Origin: Cytophagaceae bacterium | Lineage (GTDB): Bacteria > Bacteroidota > Bacteroidia > Cytophagales > Cytophagaceae | Reading direction: 5' to 3' | Assembly (NCBI GenBank): GCA_025054875.1 | Contig: JANWYS010000017.1 | Location: 1 to 33,758 of the forward strand | Length of the DNA stretch: 33,758 bases | Shown here: one piece after another, positions 17,819-25,804 of the stretch | Layout: the number at the start of each line of letters is the position of its first letter | How positions within the stretch are numbered: the stretch's first letter is position 1 | Position numbers and translations under genes: made by a program | Notes under the pieces: model-generated | Told to the model about the DNA's origin: nothing | Databases searched by the model: none | What the model saw: the letters and a program-made list of their open reading frames with translations, nothing else

Positions 17819-19222
17819 TCAGGAATGGTTGCCATTTTTCTGCAATAAAATTCTTGTAAGCCCTGAAAAATAAATACTAACCAGCAATACCAATCCGGAT
17901 ATAATGCTTACCCAATACCATTCCAGATATATTGCAGATTCATGCTTACTGAAATTGTTTAAATATAGAAAAGTGAACATAAAAACCGAATACACAATAG
18001 CCAACCTGAAGAGGATGTGGTAAGGCACTTTTAAAGGTAATTTAAAGTGTATATATAATAGATAACTCATACTTAAAAATAAGGTGCTTATTACCGTAAC
18101 CCACGCTGCTGCAATGGCACCATACACAGGAATATATATATAGTTCAAAATAATATTGATCAGTATGCTGCCTACAATCATCTTACTTACCTGCAGTTCG
18201 TGGCCTGTAGCGGTAAGCAATGTACTGTAAAGGGCAAAGATTCCTTGCAAAAATACTGCTATAAAAATAATCTTTAAAACTTCTGTTTTTTGAGCGATTT
18301 GCTCTACACTATTAGTTTCAAACTGAAAAAAAAGTTTATCTCCATAAAAAAAAATAAATACACACACATAGCTCATGGGTACAGAGGTGATCACGTGTCC
18401 GAAATTGAAAAACTTTTGTTGTATATCCGGTTGCTTGAGATGCCGGGCAAACTTAGCAAAGAATATAGGCAGTATTGTCCAAAGATACATCATAAAAGCG
18501 TCCATCCATCGGTAAGCAGCAGCATACACGCCTGCTGATGTTTGACTGCTAAGCCTTTCTATCATTACCTGATCTACTTTCTCATTTATGGAGTACAAAA
18601 TAGTGATCAACGCAAAAGGAAAACTCCATTTCATGAGGCTTATCAACTTTCTGGATTGTAAATGAGGTTTAATAAACCCAAAACATTTTATGACCAATAT
18701 GTAAAGTAGTATTGCCGAAATCAGCAACGAAAACATTCGTATATATACAAACAATTGCAAGTTTGTTTTAAACGAAAACATAGCAAGTACCATCAACACT
18801 AAAAAAAACTTATCTGCAATGGAGGCTATTCCATCCATTAAAAAATATTGCGCTGCCTGCAAGTTTGCTCTGAAAAAAAATATCAACTGAAGCAAGGCCT
18901 GAGCAAAACTCAACACCGCTAAAAAATGTAACTCTCTTTCTTCATATCCCAACACCATGCCCACCATTAGCATGAACACCGGATATATAATCAGCATGTA
19001 CAATTTAAAAGAAAAGACATTTGAAAAAATTTCTTGTAATTTATTTCTGTCTGAAGCTAATTTTTTTGTGATGTATTGATTTATTCCAAAATCTGCCAAG
19101 GTTAAAAATAAATATCCCAGGGAAAACAATGCAGCGTACAAGCCAAACTCCGCATCGCCTATTTTTTCCTGTATATCGTTTTCTAAAAACAGCCATACAG
19201 GCTTTATAAGCACGTTCAGCAA
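17819..19222 (-). CDS. Polysaccharide (Wzx/PST-type) flippase, start uncertain
   Basis: A membrane protein of about 470-480 residues with 12-14 hydrophobic segments of the MOP superfamily, which flips lipid-linked glycans across the inner membrane. GDAEFGLYAALFSLGYLF and LADFGINQYITKKLA match Bacteroidota O-antigen/teichoic acid exporters. The coordinates given use a TTG at 19222, but the preceding codons, read in frame, encode IKKLFGNISFIVL, which resembles the start of the family's first helix. That frame is open only to a TAA at 19271-19273 and contains no ATG, GTG or TTG before 19222. The real start may be an ATA (19258), a CTG (19270) or an ATT, or a base may be wrong. First gene of the glycan cluster. 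Confidence 0.85.
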   Translation of the reverse strand: MLNVLIKPVWLFLENDIQEKIGDAEFGLYAALFSLGYLFLTLADFGINQYITKKLASDRNKLQEIFSNVFSFKLYMLIIYPVFMLMVGMVLGYEERELHFLAVLSFAQALLQLIFFFRANLQAAQYFLMDGIASIADKFFLVLMVLAMFSFKTNLQLFVYIRMFSLLISAILLYILVIKCFGFIKPHLQSRKLISLMKWSFPFALITILYSINEKVDQVMIERLSSQTSAGVYAAAYRWMDAFMMYLWTILPIFFAKFARHLKQPDIQQKFFNFGHVITSVPMSYVCVFIFFYGDKLFFQFETNSVEQIAQKTEVLKIIFIAVFLQGIFALYSTLLTATGHELQVSKMIVGSILINIILNYIYIPVYGAIAAAWVTVISTLFLSMSYLLYIHFKLPLKVPYHILFRLAIVYSVFMFTFLYLNNFSKHESAIYLEWYWVSIISGLVLLVSIYFSGLTRILLQKNGNHS

Positions 19223-19280
19223 AACAATGAAGCTAATATTTCCAAAAAGTTTCTTTATACTACTGGACAGTTAATGTGAT

Positions 19281-19310
19281 AAAAAAAAACATATGCTATG
19301 GTGACATAGC
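19281..19310 (-). terminator. Terminator-like hairpin in the flippase leader
   Basis: Read on the minus strand, GCTATG-TCAC-CATAGC (19310-19295) is followed after five bases by nine T (19289-19281). The stem is short (six pairs) but the T-run is long. It lies just upstream of the flippase coding frame, so it would either end an antisense transcript from the gatB side or work as an attenuator of the glycan cluster. Confidence 0.4.
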
Positions 19311-19383
19311 TAAAATCAAACAGCAAAAAAAACATTTTTTGTTGTTTATTGAAACAATATTAAACTTCAAAGTATATTTCAGC

Positions 19384-19400
19384 TCATGTGAACCACATGA
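19384..19400. promoter_or_regulatory. Perfect inverted repeat upstream of gatB
   Basis: TCATGTG-AAC-CACATGA is a perfect 7-base inverted repeat with a 3-base centre, located 44 bases before the gatB -7 element and 73 bases before the gatB start. It could be an operator for a dimeric regulator acting on gatB, on the divergent flippase cluster, or both. No regulator gene is adjacent. Confidence 0.35.
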
Positions 19401-19443
19401 ATAATTGAAGAAAAGGGCTTCTGAAGTATTCTTAACAAACTCG

Positions 19444-19451
19444 TATATTTG
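19444..19451 (+). promoter_or_regulatory. Bacteroidota-type -7 promoter element of gatB
   Basis: TATATTTG matches the Bacteroidota -7 consensus TAnnTTTG exactly and sits 21 bases before the gatB ATG. The -33 region (around 19418-19424, CTTCTGA) is a poor match to TTTG, so only the -7 is supported. Confidence 0.5.
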
Positions 19452-19472
19452 CAGCAAAACATGATTTAACTG

Positions 19473-20927
19473 ATGGACAAAACAATAGCAGACAAATACC
19501 AGCCGGTGATAGGGCTTGAAATACATGCACAACTCAGCACGCTGAGCAAAATATTTGCTCCTGATTCGGGAGAGTTTGGCAATATGCCGAATACGAATGT
19601 AAGCGCAATCACGCTTGCCCACCCCGGCACATTGCCTAAGCTCAATAAAAAAGTTGTGGAGTATGCAGTGAAAATGGGCTTAGCCTGCGGCTGCACTATA
19701 AACCGCTACAACTTTTTTGACCGCAAAAATTACTTCTATCCCGATTTGCCCAAAGGATATCAAACCACACAAGACAAAGCACCGATTTGTAAAGGGGGAG
19801 GCATACGCATACATGTAAACGGGCAACAGAAAATTATACGTCTCAACCGTATCCACATGGAAGAAGATGCCGGCAAAAACCTGCACTTGAGTGGCGAAAC
19901 AGATACCCTTGTTGATTTTAACCGCGCCGGTGTGCCGCTCATAGAAATCGTTACAGAGCCTGATATTCGCAGTTCTGAAGAAGCTTTTGAAGTGCTCACA
20001 GAAATACGTAAACTCGTTCGTTATCTCGACATTTGCGATGGCAATATGGAAGAAGGCTCTCTGCGATGCGATGCCAATATATCCGTAATGCTGAAAGGCG
20101 CTGATAAATTTGGCAAAAAGGTAGAGGTAAAAAACATGAACTCGATACGCAACGTACAGCGTGCCATTGATTTTGAAATAAACCGCCAAATTGCAGAACT
20201 GGAAAAAGGCAACGAAATATTTTCTGAAACCCGCCATTTCGACACAGTCAACTTTACCACCCATGGCATGCGTACTAAAGAAGAACTTAACGACTACCGC
20301 TACTTTCCTGAACCTGACTTGCAACCTGTTGTAATTTCTGAAGAATGGCTTGATCAAATAAAAAAGAGCATGCCTCCCCTACCCTGGCAACTGTATGAAA
20401 AGTTTGCTCAACAATATCAACTACCATCGTATGACATACATGTGCTTACAGAAACCAAAGAAATGGCTTTGTACTTTGATGAACTCTGTTCAAAAACCAC
20501 TCACTACAAGGCTGCATCCAACTGGCTGATGGGGCCTGTGAAATCTTACCTCAACGAACGCACTATGACCATAACCCAACTTAATTTAGCTACAGACACG
20601 TTGGCACAATTGATTGAGCTGGTAGAATCCGGAAAGGTAAGTTTTGCTATGGCTTCGCAAAAGATTTTCCCTGAGCTCATAATATCTAAAAATAAAACAC
20701 CGCTACAAATAGCCGAACAACTCAACCTCATCCAGGAAAGTAATACCGATGCCATCAAACCCATTGTAGACGAAGTGTTGGCTAAATATCCGGAAAAGGT
20801 AAAGGAATACAGAGCCGGCAAAAAGGGCATACTCGCCATGTTTATGGGTGAAGTAATGAAACAAACTAAAGGCAAAGCCGATCCGAAAGTGGCTACAAAA
20901 TTGTTGCAAGAAGTTTTAGACGCTTAG
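19473..20927 (+). CDS. gatB: Aspartyl/glutamyl-tRNA(Asn/Gln) amidotransferase subunit B
   Basis: GatB is the kinase/tRNA-binding subunit of the GatCAB complex that turns Glu-tRNA(Gln) and/or Asp-tRNA(Asn) into the amidated forms. The 484-residue product is full length: QPVIGLEIHAQLSTLSKIF at the start, CGCTINRYNFFDRKNYFYPDLPKGYQ, the EEDAGKN/DFNRAGVPLIEIVTEPD core, RCDANISV, DYRYFPEPDL, and a C-terminal YqeY-like helical tail ending MGEVMKQTKGKADPKVATKLL. gatA and gatC are not in the window, as often in bacteria outside Firmicutes. The UPF0104 gene follows after 6 bases. Confidence 0.97.
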   Translation: MDKTIADKYQPVIGLEIHAQLSTLSKIFAPDSGEFGNMPNTNVSAITLAHPGTLPKLNKKVVEYAVKMGLACGCTINRYNFFDRKNYFYPDLPKGYQTTQDKAPICKGGGIRIHVNGQQKIIRLNRIHMEEDAGKNLHLSGETDTLVDFNRAGVPLIEIVTEPDIRSSEEAFEVLTEIRKLVRYLDICDGNMEEGSLRCDANISVMLKGADKFGKKVEVKNMNSIRNVQRAIDFEINRQIAELEKGNEIFSETRHFDTVNFTTHGMRTKEELNDYRYFPEPDLQPVVISEEWLDQIKKSMPPLPWQLYEKFAQQYQLPSYDIHVLTETKEMALYFDELCSKTTHYKAASNWLMGPVKSYLNERTMTITQLNLATDTLAQLIELVESGKVSFAMASQKIFPELIISKNKTPLQIAEQLNLIQESNTDAIKPIVDEVLAKYPEKVKEYRAGKKGILAMFMGEVMKQTKGKADPKVATKLLQEVLDA

Positions 20928-20933
20928 TCTTTA

Positions 20934-21938
20934 ATGACAAAAAAATTATTTATCCGATATGCCATACTTGCTCTTGCATGTGTGCTCCTATATTTCTTGC
21001 TGAAGAAACAAAATGCCAATGAAGTTATAGATAGCATAACACAATCAGACTGGCGATGGTTTATACCAGTTTTTGCCATTACTTTTTTAGGAAACATTAT
21101 ACGCGCCTTGCGGTGGAGAATGATGGTTCAGAGTGGTGGTTATGCTCTTACCCTATCAAACGCTTTTTTAGCTCTCATGTGTGGCTATTTCATCAATTTT
21201 TTGGTGCCCCGCCTCGGTGAACTTACACGTTGTGTGGCGCTCAAAAAAAATGAGTCTGTACCCGTAGAGTACTCGTTAGGAACCGTAGTAACGGAGCGCT
21301 TAATAGATGTGCTCTCTATTCTTTTAATTACATTTTGTGCATTTGCAGCATATTATTCTTCCTTGCATTTGTTTTTTGAAAAACATCTTTTCCCGGGCAT
21401 TAAGTATTTTTTTACTTCCAAATTAAAGTTAGCCGTTTTTGCGAGCAGCATGTTATTGCTATGTATTATTGCATATTTTTTGCTAAGCAGAAAACTTGCG
21501 CGCAACAAATGGTGGCTGAAAGGAGTAGAATTTTTTGCACGCGCAAAAAACGGCATGCTCAGTATATTTCGCATGAAGCAAAGAGTATTTTTCTTAATTG
21601 CCACAGCGTGTATCTGGGTATGTTATTTTTTGAGTACATACTTGTGGTTTTTCGGATATGCTCCCTTTCATTCGTCAGGTTTCAAAGAAGCTCTTATCCT
21701 TTTGATAGCCGGCACAGTAGCACGCTCTTTCCCTGTTCAAGGGCAAGGAGCAGGTATATATCATTTCATGATTGCTCAAACTGTACTTTTATTCGGCATT
21801 TCAGAAAAAGACGGACTTGTCCTTTCTATACTCATTTACATCACTCAAACAGCTTTTTATTTTTTTGTTGGGGGTATATGCGCTTTGATAGTACTTTTCC
21901 AAAAAGAAAAGTTATATTCGTATAACACCAATAGCTGA
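20934..21938 (+). CDS. UPF0104/YbhN-like membrane protein
   Basis: A 334-residue membrane protein with about eight hydrophobic segments, of the lysylphosphatidylglycerol synthase membrane-region family. Typical features are the N-terminal DWRWFIPVFAITFLGNIIRALRW segment, CGYFINFLVPRLGELTRC, TVVTERLIDVLSILL, and the late SFPVQGQGAGIYHFM segment. There is no soluble synthase domain, so the role is probably lipid handling rather than aminoacyl transfer. It lies 6 bases after gatB and may be co-transcribed. It belongs to the same family as the protein at 14490-15368 but is only distantly similar by eye. Confidence 0.87.
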   Translation: MTKKLFIRYAILALACVLLYFLLKKQNANEVIDSITQSDWRWFIPVFAITFLGNIIRALRWRMMVQSGGYALTLSNAFLALMCGYFINFLVPRLGELTRCVALKKNESVPVEYSLGTVVTERLIDVLSILLITFCAFAAYYSSLHLFFEKHLFPGIKYFFTSKLKLAVFASSMLLLCIIAYFLLSRKLARNKWWLKGVEFFARAKNGMLSIFRMKQRVFFLIATACIWVCYFLSTYLWFFGYAPFHSSGFKEALILLIAGTVARSFPVQGQGAGIYHFMIAQTVLLFGISEKDGLVLSILIYITQTAFYFFVGGICALIVLFQKEKLYSYNTNS

Positions 21939-22005
21939 TAAGTATGAATATGTGTAGGGGTTGTATTGCTATTTGATAATTCTGTTTGTGATAGTTTACT
22001 TCACT

Positions 22006-23271
22006 ATGTCGTTCAACTCTTTTAAACTAAAATCAGAGATACAGCAATGGGTAAAGGAAAACATCATCTCCGAAGAACAAGCCGAGTTGCTGTATGCAAA
22101 ATATAATCTAAATTCGGAGCCACCTTGGTATAGGCGATCTTCCTTTATCATATCAGGTGTAGCCTTGTCATTTGCTGCATTGGGAATTTTGCTGCTCATC
22201 AGCTATAATTGGTGGCGGCTTGGGCGCCTGCTGCAGACAGTTGTTTGCATAACCCCTCTCATATTTGTCTACATATTGGGTATATGGTTTTTACACAAAA
22301 ACAAGACAGACCGTGCTGAATTATCTTTCTTCTTTGCATGCTTATTATTTTTTGCAAATATGGTACTGCTCGCTCAGATATATCATATATCTGCATATTT
22401 CCCCGATTCGTTCTTATGGTGGGCTATCGGCTGCCTACCTTTCGCATTCATACTCAAGAGCAATGCCATTCACCTGATTACTCAATTTGCTTTTGGCTTG
22501 TGGATGTATTACCAAACCAGTTATTACCACATTTCAATATTTACCTTTGTTTTGTTTGGCGCCATGTTGTATATGCTTTTGGCGAAACCCAACTCGCTAT
22601 TATTGGCAACTACATTGATAAATCTGTTTTTGTGCCTGCTGAACGTTATGTTGTATGTACAACAATCTGTACAAAATTCTGGATGGATGTGCGGTTTAGC
22701 CACTATATTTCTTTTTCTGATGGCGTTTCTCAGATGTACAAAAAACTCTTTCAACGAATCTTTTGTTCAAAAAACTGACGATTTTTTGCGTTTCATCATT
22801 CTTTTTATTTTTTATCTCTCCACATGGCAAGATATAGCTGCCGAATTGGCCAAAGGTTATGTATCATGGTTTTCCATAGTCATCTTTGTATGCTCAGCTA
22901 CTGTGCTCTGGCTTAAAAAAGCAGGTTATCAAAGTTATCTATCCATGTTGTTTGTATTCATTTTGTTGGTATTTCAGATCATCAGTTTTTTCGCTGATGA
23001 CAATAACCTGAACACAGTAGTTTTAATTTTGTCCAATACCGCCAATGTGATATTCCTTTTATATGCGGCATTCAACATATTTTACGGTATACACAAAAAA
23101 ATTAAACCTACCTTTATGTTTGGCATATTTTTGTTGGTGGTCTTTGCGCTATCCAGATATCTTGCACTCTTTGGCGACTACATAACCACAGCTATCATAT
23201 TTATTCTATGCTCTCTTGGTTTGTTTGCAATAAATCATTACTGGACAAAAAAATATGAATCTCAGAAGTAA
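22006..23271 (+). CDS. DUF2157 membrane protein
   Basis: From the ATG at 22006 the product has 421 residues. An N-terminal soluble helical segment (LKSEIQQWVKENIISEEQAELLYAKY) precedes about 12 closely packed transmembrane helices, starting with SFIISGVALSFAALGILLLISYNWW. This is the DUF2157 layout, function unknown. A TTG-initiated frame from 21961 adds 15 hydrophobic residues and is less likely because family members begin at the soluble segment. The last 17 bases overlap the GDYXXLXY gene, a pairing that is widely conserved and implies a shared membrane function. Confidence 0.88.
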   Translation: MSFNSFKLKSEIQQWVKENIISEEQAELLYAKYNLNSEPPWYRRSSFIISGVALSFAALGILLLISYNWWRLGRLLQTVVCITPLIFVYILGIWFLHKNKTDRAELSFFFACLLFFANMVLLAQIYHISAYFPDSFLWWAIGCLPFAFILKSNAIHLITQFAFGLWMYYQTSYYHISIFTFVLFGAMLYMLLAKPNSLLLATTLINLFLCLLNVMLYVQQSVQNSGWMCGLATIFLFLMAFLRCTKNSFNESFVQKTDDFLRFIILFIFYLSTWQDIAAELAKGYVSWFSIVIFVCSATVLWLKKAGYQSYLSMLFVFILLVFQIISFFADDNNLNTVVLILSNTANVIFLLYAAFNIFYGIHKKIKPTFMFGIFLLVVFALSRYLALFGDYITTAIIFILCSLGLFAINHYWTKKYESQK

Positions 23272-23812
23272 ACTGACGTACATTGCTATCGGCATACAGC
23301 TTCTTATTCTGGCGGGTATGTTGGCCAAAGCCATGTATCCCTTATTGGTGGGCACTCCTGTGCGTTTACGTGTAGAAGCACGCGACCCGAGAGATGTTTT
23401 CAGAGGCCATTATGCAGAGCTTTATTATCCCATGAACAACATACGTACAGATACAATAGAAAATCATTTACCACGTGATGCCTGCTATAACTTCGGCGAT
23501 ATTGTGTACGTAGAACTGGTTAAAAAAAATGATGAATATGTGGCTAAAGCCCTCTGGCCAAAACCTCCCAAGAATACGTTGGCTATTAAAGGTATTGTTC
23601 AATATCGCTTTTGTAATGATGGCTCTATGGCACATATCAACCTGAAATATGGCATAGAACAATTCTTCTCAGATAAACACACCGCCGAACAAATAGAAAA
23701 TTCCATACGTGGTATGGGAGCAGAGAGCACAGAAAATTTTCCTATTGTGTATGCCAATGTGTACGTTACATCTTCAGGCGATGCACGCATAGCATCTATC
23801 GAATACAAGTAA
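23255..23812 (+). CDS. GDYXXLXY domain protein
   Basis: A 185-residue protein with one N-terminal membrane anchor (YIAIGIQLLILAGMLAKAMY) and a periplasmic domain. It carries RDPRDVFRGHYAELYY (residues 43-58), the family's name-giving motif, here with His52 in place of the usual Asp. It is translated from an ATG inside the end of the DUF2157 gene (17-base overlap), the usual arrangement for this family. Role unknown; the genomic coupling suggests a complex with the DUF2157 protein. The tRNA methyltransferase gene begins 7 bases after its stop. Confidence 0.88.
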   Translation: MNLRSKLTYIAIGIQLLILAGMLAKAMYPLLVGTPVRLRVEARDPRDVFRGHYAELYYPMNNIRTDTIENHLPRDACYNFGDIVYVELVKKNDEYVAKALWPKPPKNTLAIKGIVQYRFCNDGSMAHINLKYGIEQFFSDKHTAEQIENSIRGMGAESTENFPIVYANVYVTSSGDARIASIEYK

Positions 23813-23819
23813 CAGAGCA

Positions 23820-24530
23820 ATGCAGGATATTTTCAGGTTTAAACAATTTGAAATTGACCAACAAAAGGCATCCATGAAAATATGCACAGACAGTTGCTTG
23901 TTTGGTGCATTGATAGATGTGGCAAACAGAAAAAAAATTCTTGATATTGGCACTGGCACGGGATTGCTTGCGCTTATGATGGCACAGAAATGCGATGCTC
24001 AAATTTATGCCATAGAACCTGATGAGATAAATGCTGACCTGGCAGAAAAAAATTTCAATTCATCGCCATGGAAAAACAACTTGCGTTTGTTGCAATATAG
24101 CGTACAACAATTTACTCAAGATACAGATTTAAAATTTGACCTCATTGTAAGTAATCCTCCTTTTTATGAAAAATATTTACCATCCGGAAATAAACGAAAG
24201 GACATTGCCAAGCATAATTCAGATTTATCTTATCAGGAATTAGTCAGTGCCATACAATCGCTATTGCACAACCAGGGAATTTGTTGGATATTGCTCCCTG
24301 TCCGGCAAATGAGTGACTTTGAAGAAATATCTGCCCAACATGGTATTTATGTAAGTCAACGATTTTTTATAAAAAACAGACCCTATGAAAACCCTATACG
24401 TGTTGTTAGTGTTTTTGAAAAAAAATATTCGTCTTATATACTGCAAAGTGAAATCACGATAAGAGATAAGGATGAAAAGCATCACGTTTTGTTTAAAAAT
24501 CTAATGCGACCTTTCTATTTGTATCTGTGA
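23820..24530 (+). CDS. trmN6: tRNA1(Val) adenine-37 N6-methyltransferase-like protein
   Basis: A 236-residue SAM-dependent methyltransferase resembling E. coli YfiC/TrmN6, which methylates A37 of tRNA1(Val). The N-terminal FRFKQFEI and MKICTDSCLFGAL segments match that family, followed by the SAM-binding DIGTGTG (42-48), AIEPDE, and the amino-methyltransferase motif SNPPFY (111-116). Length is normal. The start follows the GDYXXLXY stop by 7 bases and cysM comes 48 bases later, so it is probably in the plus-strand run from 22006. Another N6-adenine target is possible. Confidence 0.88.
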   Translation: MQDIFRFKQFEIDQQKASMKICTDSCLFGALIDVANRKKILDIGTGTGLLALMMAQKCDAQIYAIEPDEINADLAEKNFNSSPWKNNLRLLQYSVQQFTQDTDLKFDLIVSNPPFYEKYLPSGNKRKDIAKHNSDLSYQELVSAIQSLLHNQGICWILLPVRQMSDFEEISAQHGIYVSQRFFIKNRPYENPIRVVSVFEKKYSSYILQSEITIRDKDEKHHVLFKNLMRPFYLYL

Positions 24531-24578
24531 AATGTTGAGTAAAATCTGTATGATGTTGTAACTTGCAAACCGATATAT

Positions 24579-25457
24579 ATGGCCTCACTATTAGATTTCA
24601 TAGGAAATACACCGTTGGTTCAGCTCACAAGATTGCACAACCATCCTCATGTGCAGCTGTGGGCTAAACTTGAAGGAAACAATCCGGGTGGTAGCGTAAA
24701 AGATCGCCCTGCATACAACATGATAAAACAAGCATTGGCAAGAGGTGAAATAAAGCCAGGGATGAAACTCATTGAGGCCACCAGCGGCAACACCGGCATA
24801 GCGCTTGCCATGATAGCTCGTTTGTTTGACCTTGACATAGAACTGGTCATGCCTGAAAACTCCACTAAAGAAAGAGTGCTTACCATGAAAGCTTACGGTG
24901 CAAAAGTAACTCTGACACCCGCCGAAGGCTCAATGGAAGCAGCCCGCGACTATGCCGATGAAAAAGTAAAACAAGGAGGATATTACATGCTCAATCAGTT
25001 TGCCAATGCTGACAACTATTGGGCTCACTACCACACAACCGGGCCGGAAATATGGAGAGATACGAAAGGCAAGATAACTCATTTTGTTTCGTCCATGGGC
25101 ACTACAGGTACTATTATGGGTACTTCCATGTTTTTGAAAGAAAAAAACTCATCCATACAAATCATAGGTGTGCAGCCCACAGAGGGTTCCAGAATACCCG
25201 GCATACGCAGATGGCCTAAAGAGTATTTACCTAAAATATACAATCCTGACAGAGTTGATCATATTATAGACATATCTGAAGAGGAAGCCCGATACACCAC
25301 AAAAAAGTTAGCCGCTGTGGAAGGTATTTTTGCAGGTATGAGCAGCGGAGGTGCCGTGGCTGCCGCATTGAAAGTTATTGGAAATCTTAAAGAGGGTTTG
25401 GTAGTGTGCATCATATGCGACCGCGGCGACAGGTACCTTTCCGATGGATTGTTTTGA
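24579..25457 (+). CDS. cysM: Cysteine synthase B (O-acetylserine sulfhydrylase)
   Basis: CysM makes cysteine (or S-sulfocysteine when thiosulfate is used) from O-acetylserine. The 292-residue PLP enzyme has the Schiff-base Lys41 in NPGGSVKDRPAYNM, the phosphate/substrate loop ATSGNTGIALAM, SMGTTGTIMG and the CysM-type loop GSRIPGIRRWP, which separates it from CysK. The C terminus CDRGDRYLSDGLF is typical. No SAT or sulfur-assimilation gene is next to it. It is followed by a 347-base non-coding region before glnN. Confidence 0.95.
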   Translation: MASLLDFIGNTPLVQLTRLHNHPHVQLWAKLEGNNPGGSVKDRPAYNMIKQALARGEIKPGMKLIEATSGNTGIALAMIARLFDLDIELVMPENSTKERVLTMKAYGAKVTLTPAEGSMEAARDYADEKVKQGGYYMLNQFANADNYWAHYHTTGPEIWRDTKGKITHFVSSMGTTGTIMGTSMFLKEKNSSIQIIGVQPTEGSRIPGIRRWPKEYLPKIYNPDRVDHIIDISEEEARYTTKKLAAVEGIFAGMSSGGAVAAALKVIGNLKEGLVVCIICDRGDRYLSDGLF

Positions 25458-25700
25458 ACTTATTTTATGAAGTAGAAAAACTTTCAGCTGAAAAAGCAAC
25501 ATGAAAAATGATAATGTAAAATAATTGGCAGATACATTTTCTAACGATATACTTTGTAAAAACCCATTAACCCCCCCGACAAAAGAACAGTATAGCATTA
25601 TGTATAGCTAAATGAAAAATTGTATAAAAACAACATGCGGTTGGCAACTACATATCCGTGATAAATTTTTAAACAGATTTTTTAGTATTGAGCAAAAAAA

Positions 25701-25733
25701 TAAGCTGTTTTAAAAAAAAATTTAAGCTGTTTT
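25701..25733. repeat. Two-turn direct repeat in the glnN promoter region
   Basis: TAAGCTGTTTT occurs at 25701-25711 and again at 25723-25733, with start points 22 bases apart, about two helical turns. The second copy overlaps the candidate -33 element. A pair of same-face sites next to the promoter suggests binding of a regulator, which is inference. Confidence 0.45.
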
Positions 25734-25763
25734 GTTCGTTTGAAATAAAATTTTCTATTTTTA
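25731..25763 (+). promoter_or_regulatory. Candidate promoter of glnN
   Basis: TTTG (25731-25734), 21 bases, then TATTTTTA (25756-25763), which matches TAnnTTTG except the last base. Transcription would begin near 25770, about 35 bases before the glnN ATG. Confidence 0.45.
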
Positions 25764-25804
25764 CCCCAAGTATTAGACACCTAAATTGTAAAACTGAATA
25801 TTTT

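Larger units (their letters stand above)
25458..25804. other. Intergenic region upstream of glnN
   Basis: This AT-rich 347-base gap has no supported gene; a frame running from 25688 into glnN is an unlikely Lys/Phe-rich extension. It contains a 12-base perfect palindrome TTTCAGCTGAAA (25482-25493), a run of seven C near 25570, a direct repeat (25701-25733) and a candidate promoter (25731-25763), both listed separately. It probably carries nitrogen control of glnN. Confidence 0.5.

Noticed and set aside
19296-19622. 108-codon minus-strand frame spanning the gatB start and upstream region
   Set aside because: Mostly overlaps gatB, has Cys/Phe-rich composition and no family resemblance; it also crosses the gatB promoter.
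19680-20357. 225-codon frame on the minus strand inside gatB
   Set aside because: It is the mirror of a highly conserved gene, encodes a Phe/Tyr-rich low-complexity-like protein without any recognisable domain, and has no start region of its own.
25482-25493. 12-base palindrome TTTCAGCTGAAA as a terminator of cysM
   Set aside because: It has no loop or T-tract, so it cannot be a standard terminator; it might be an operator but there is no second site.
25688-25804. 39-residue N-terminal extension of glnN
   Set aside because: Starts from a TTG and is Lys/Phe-rich; it covers the direct repeats and the candidate promoter, and the family start fits the ATG at 25805.
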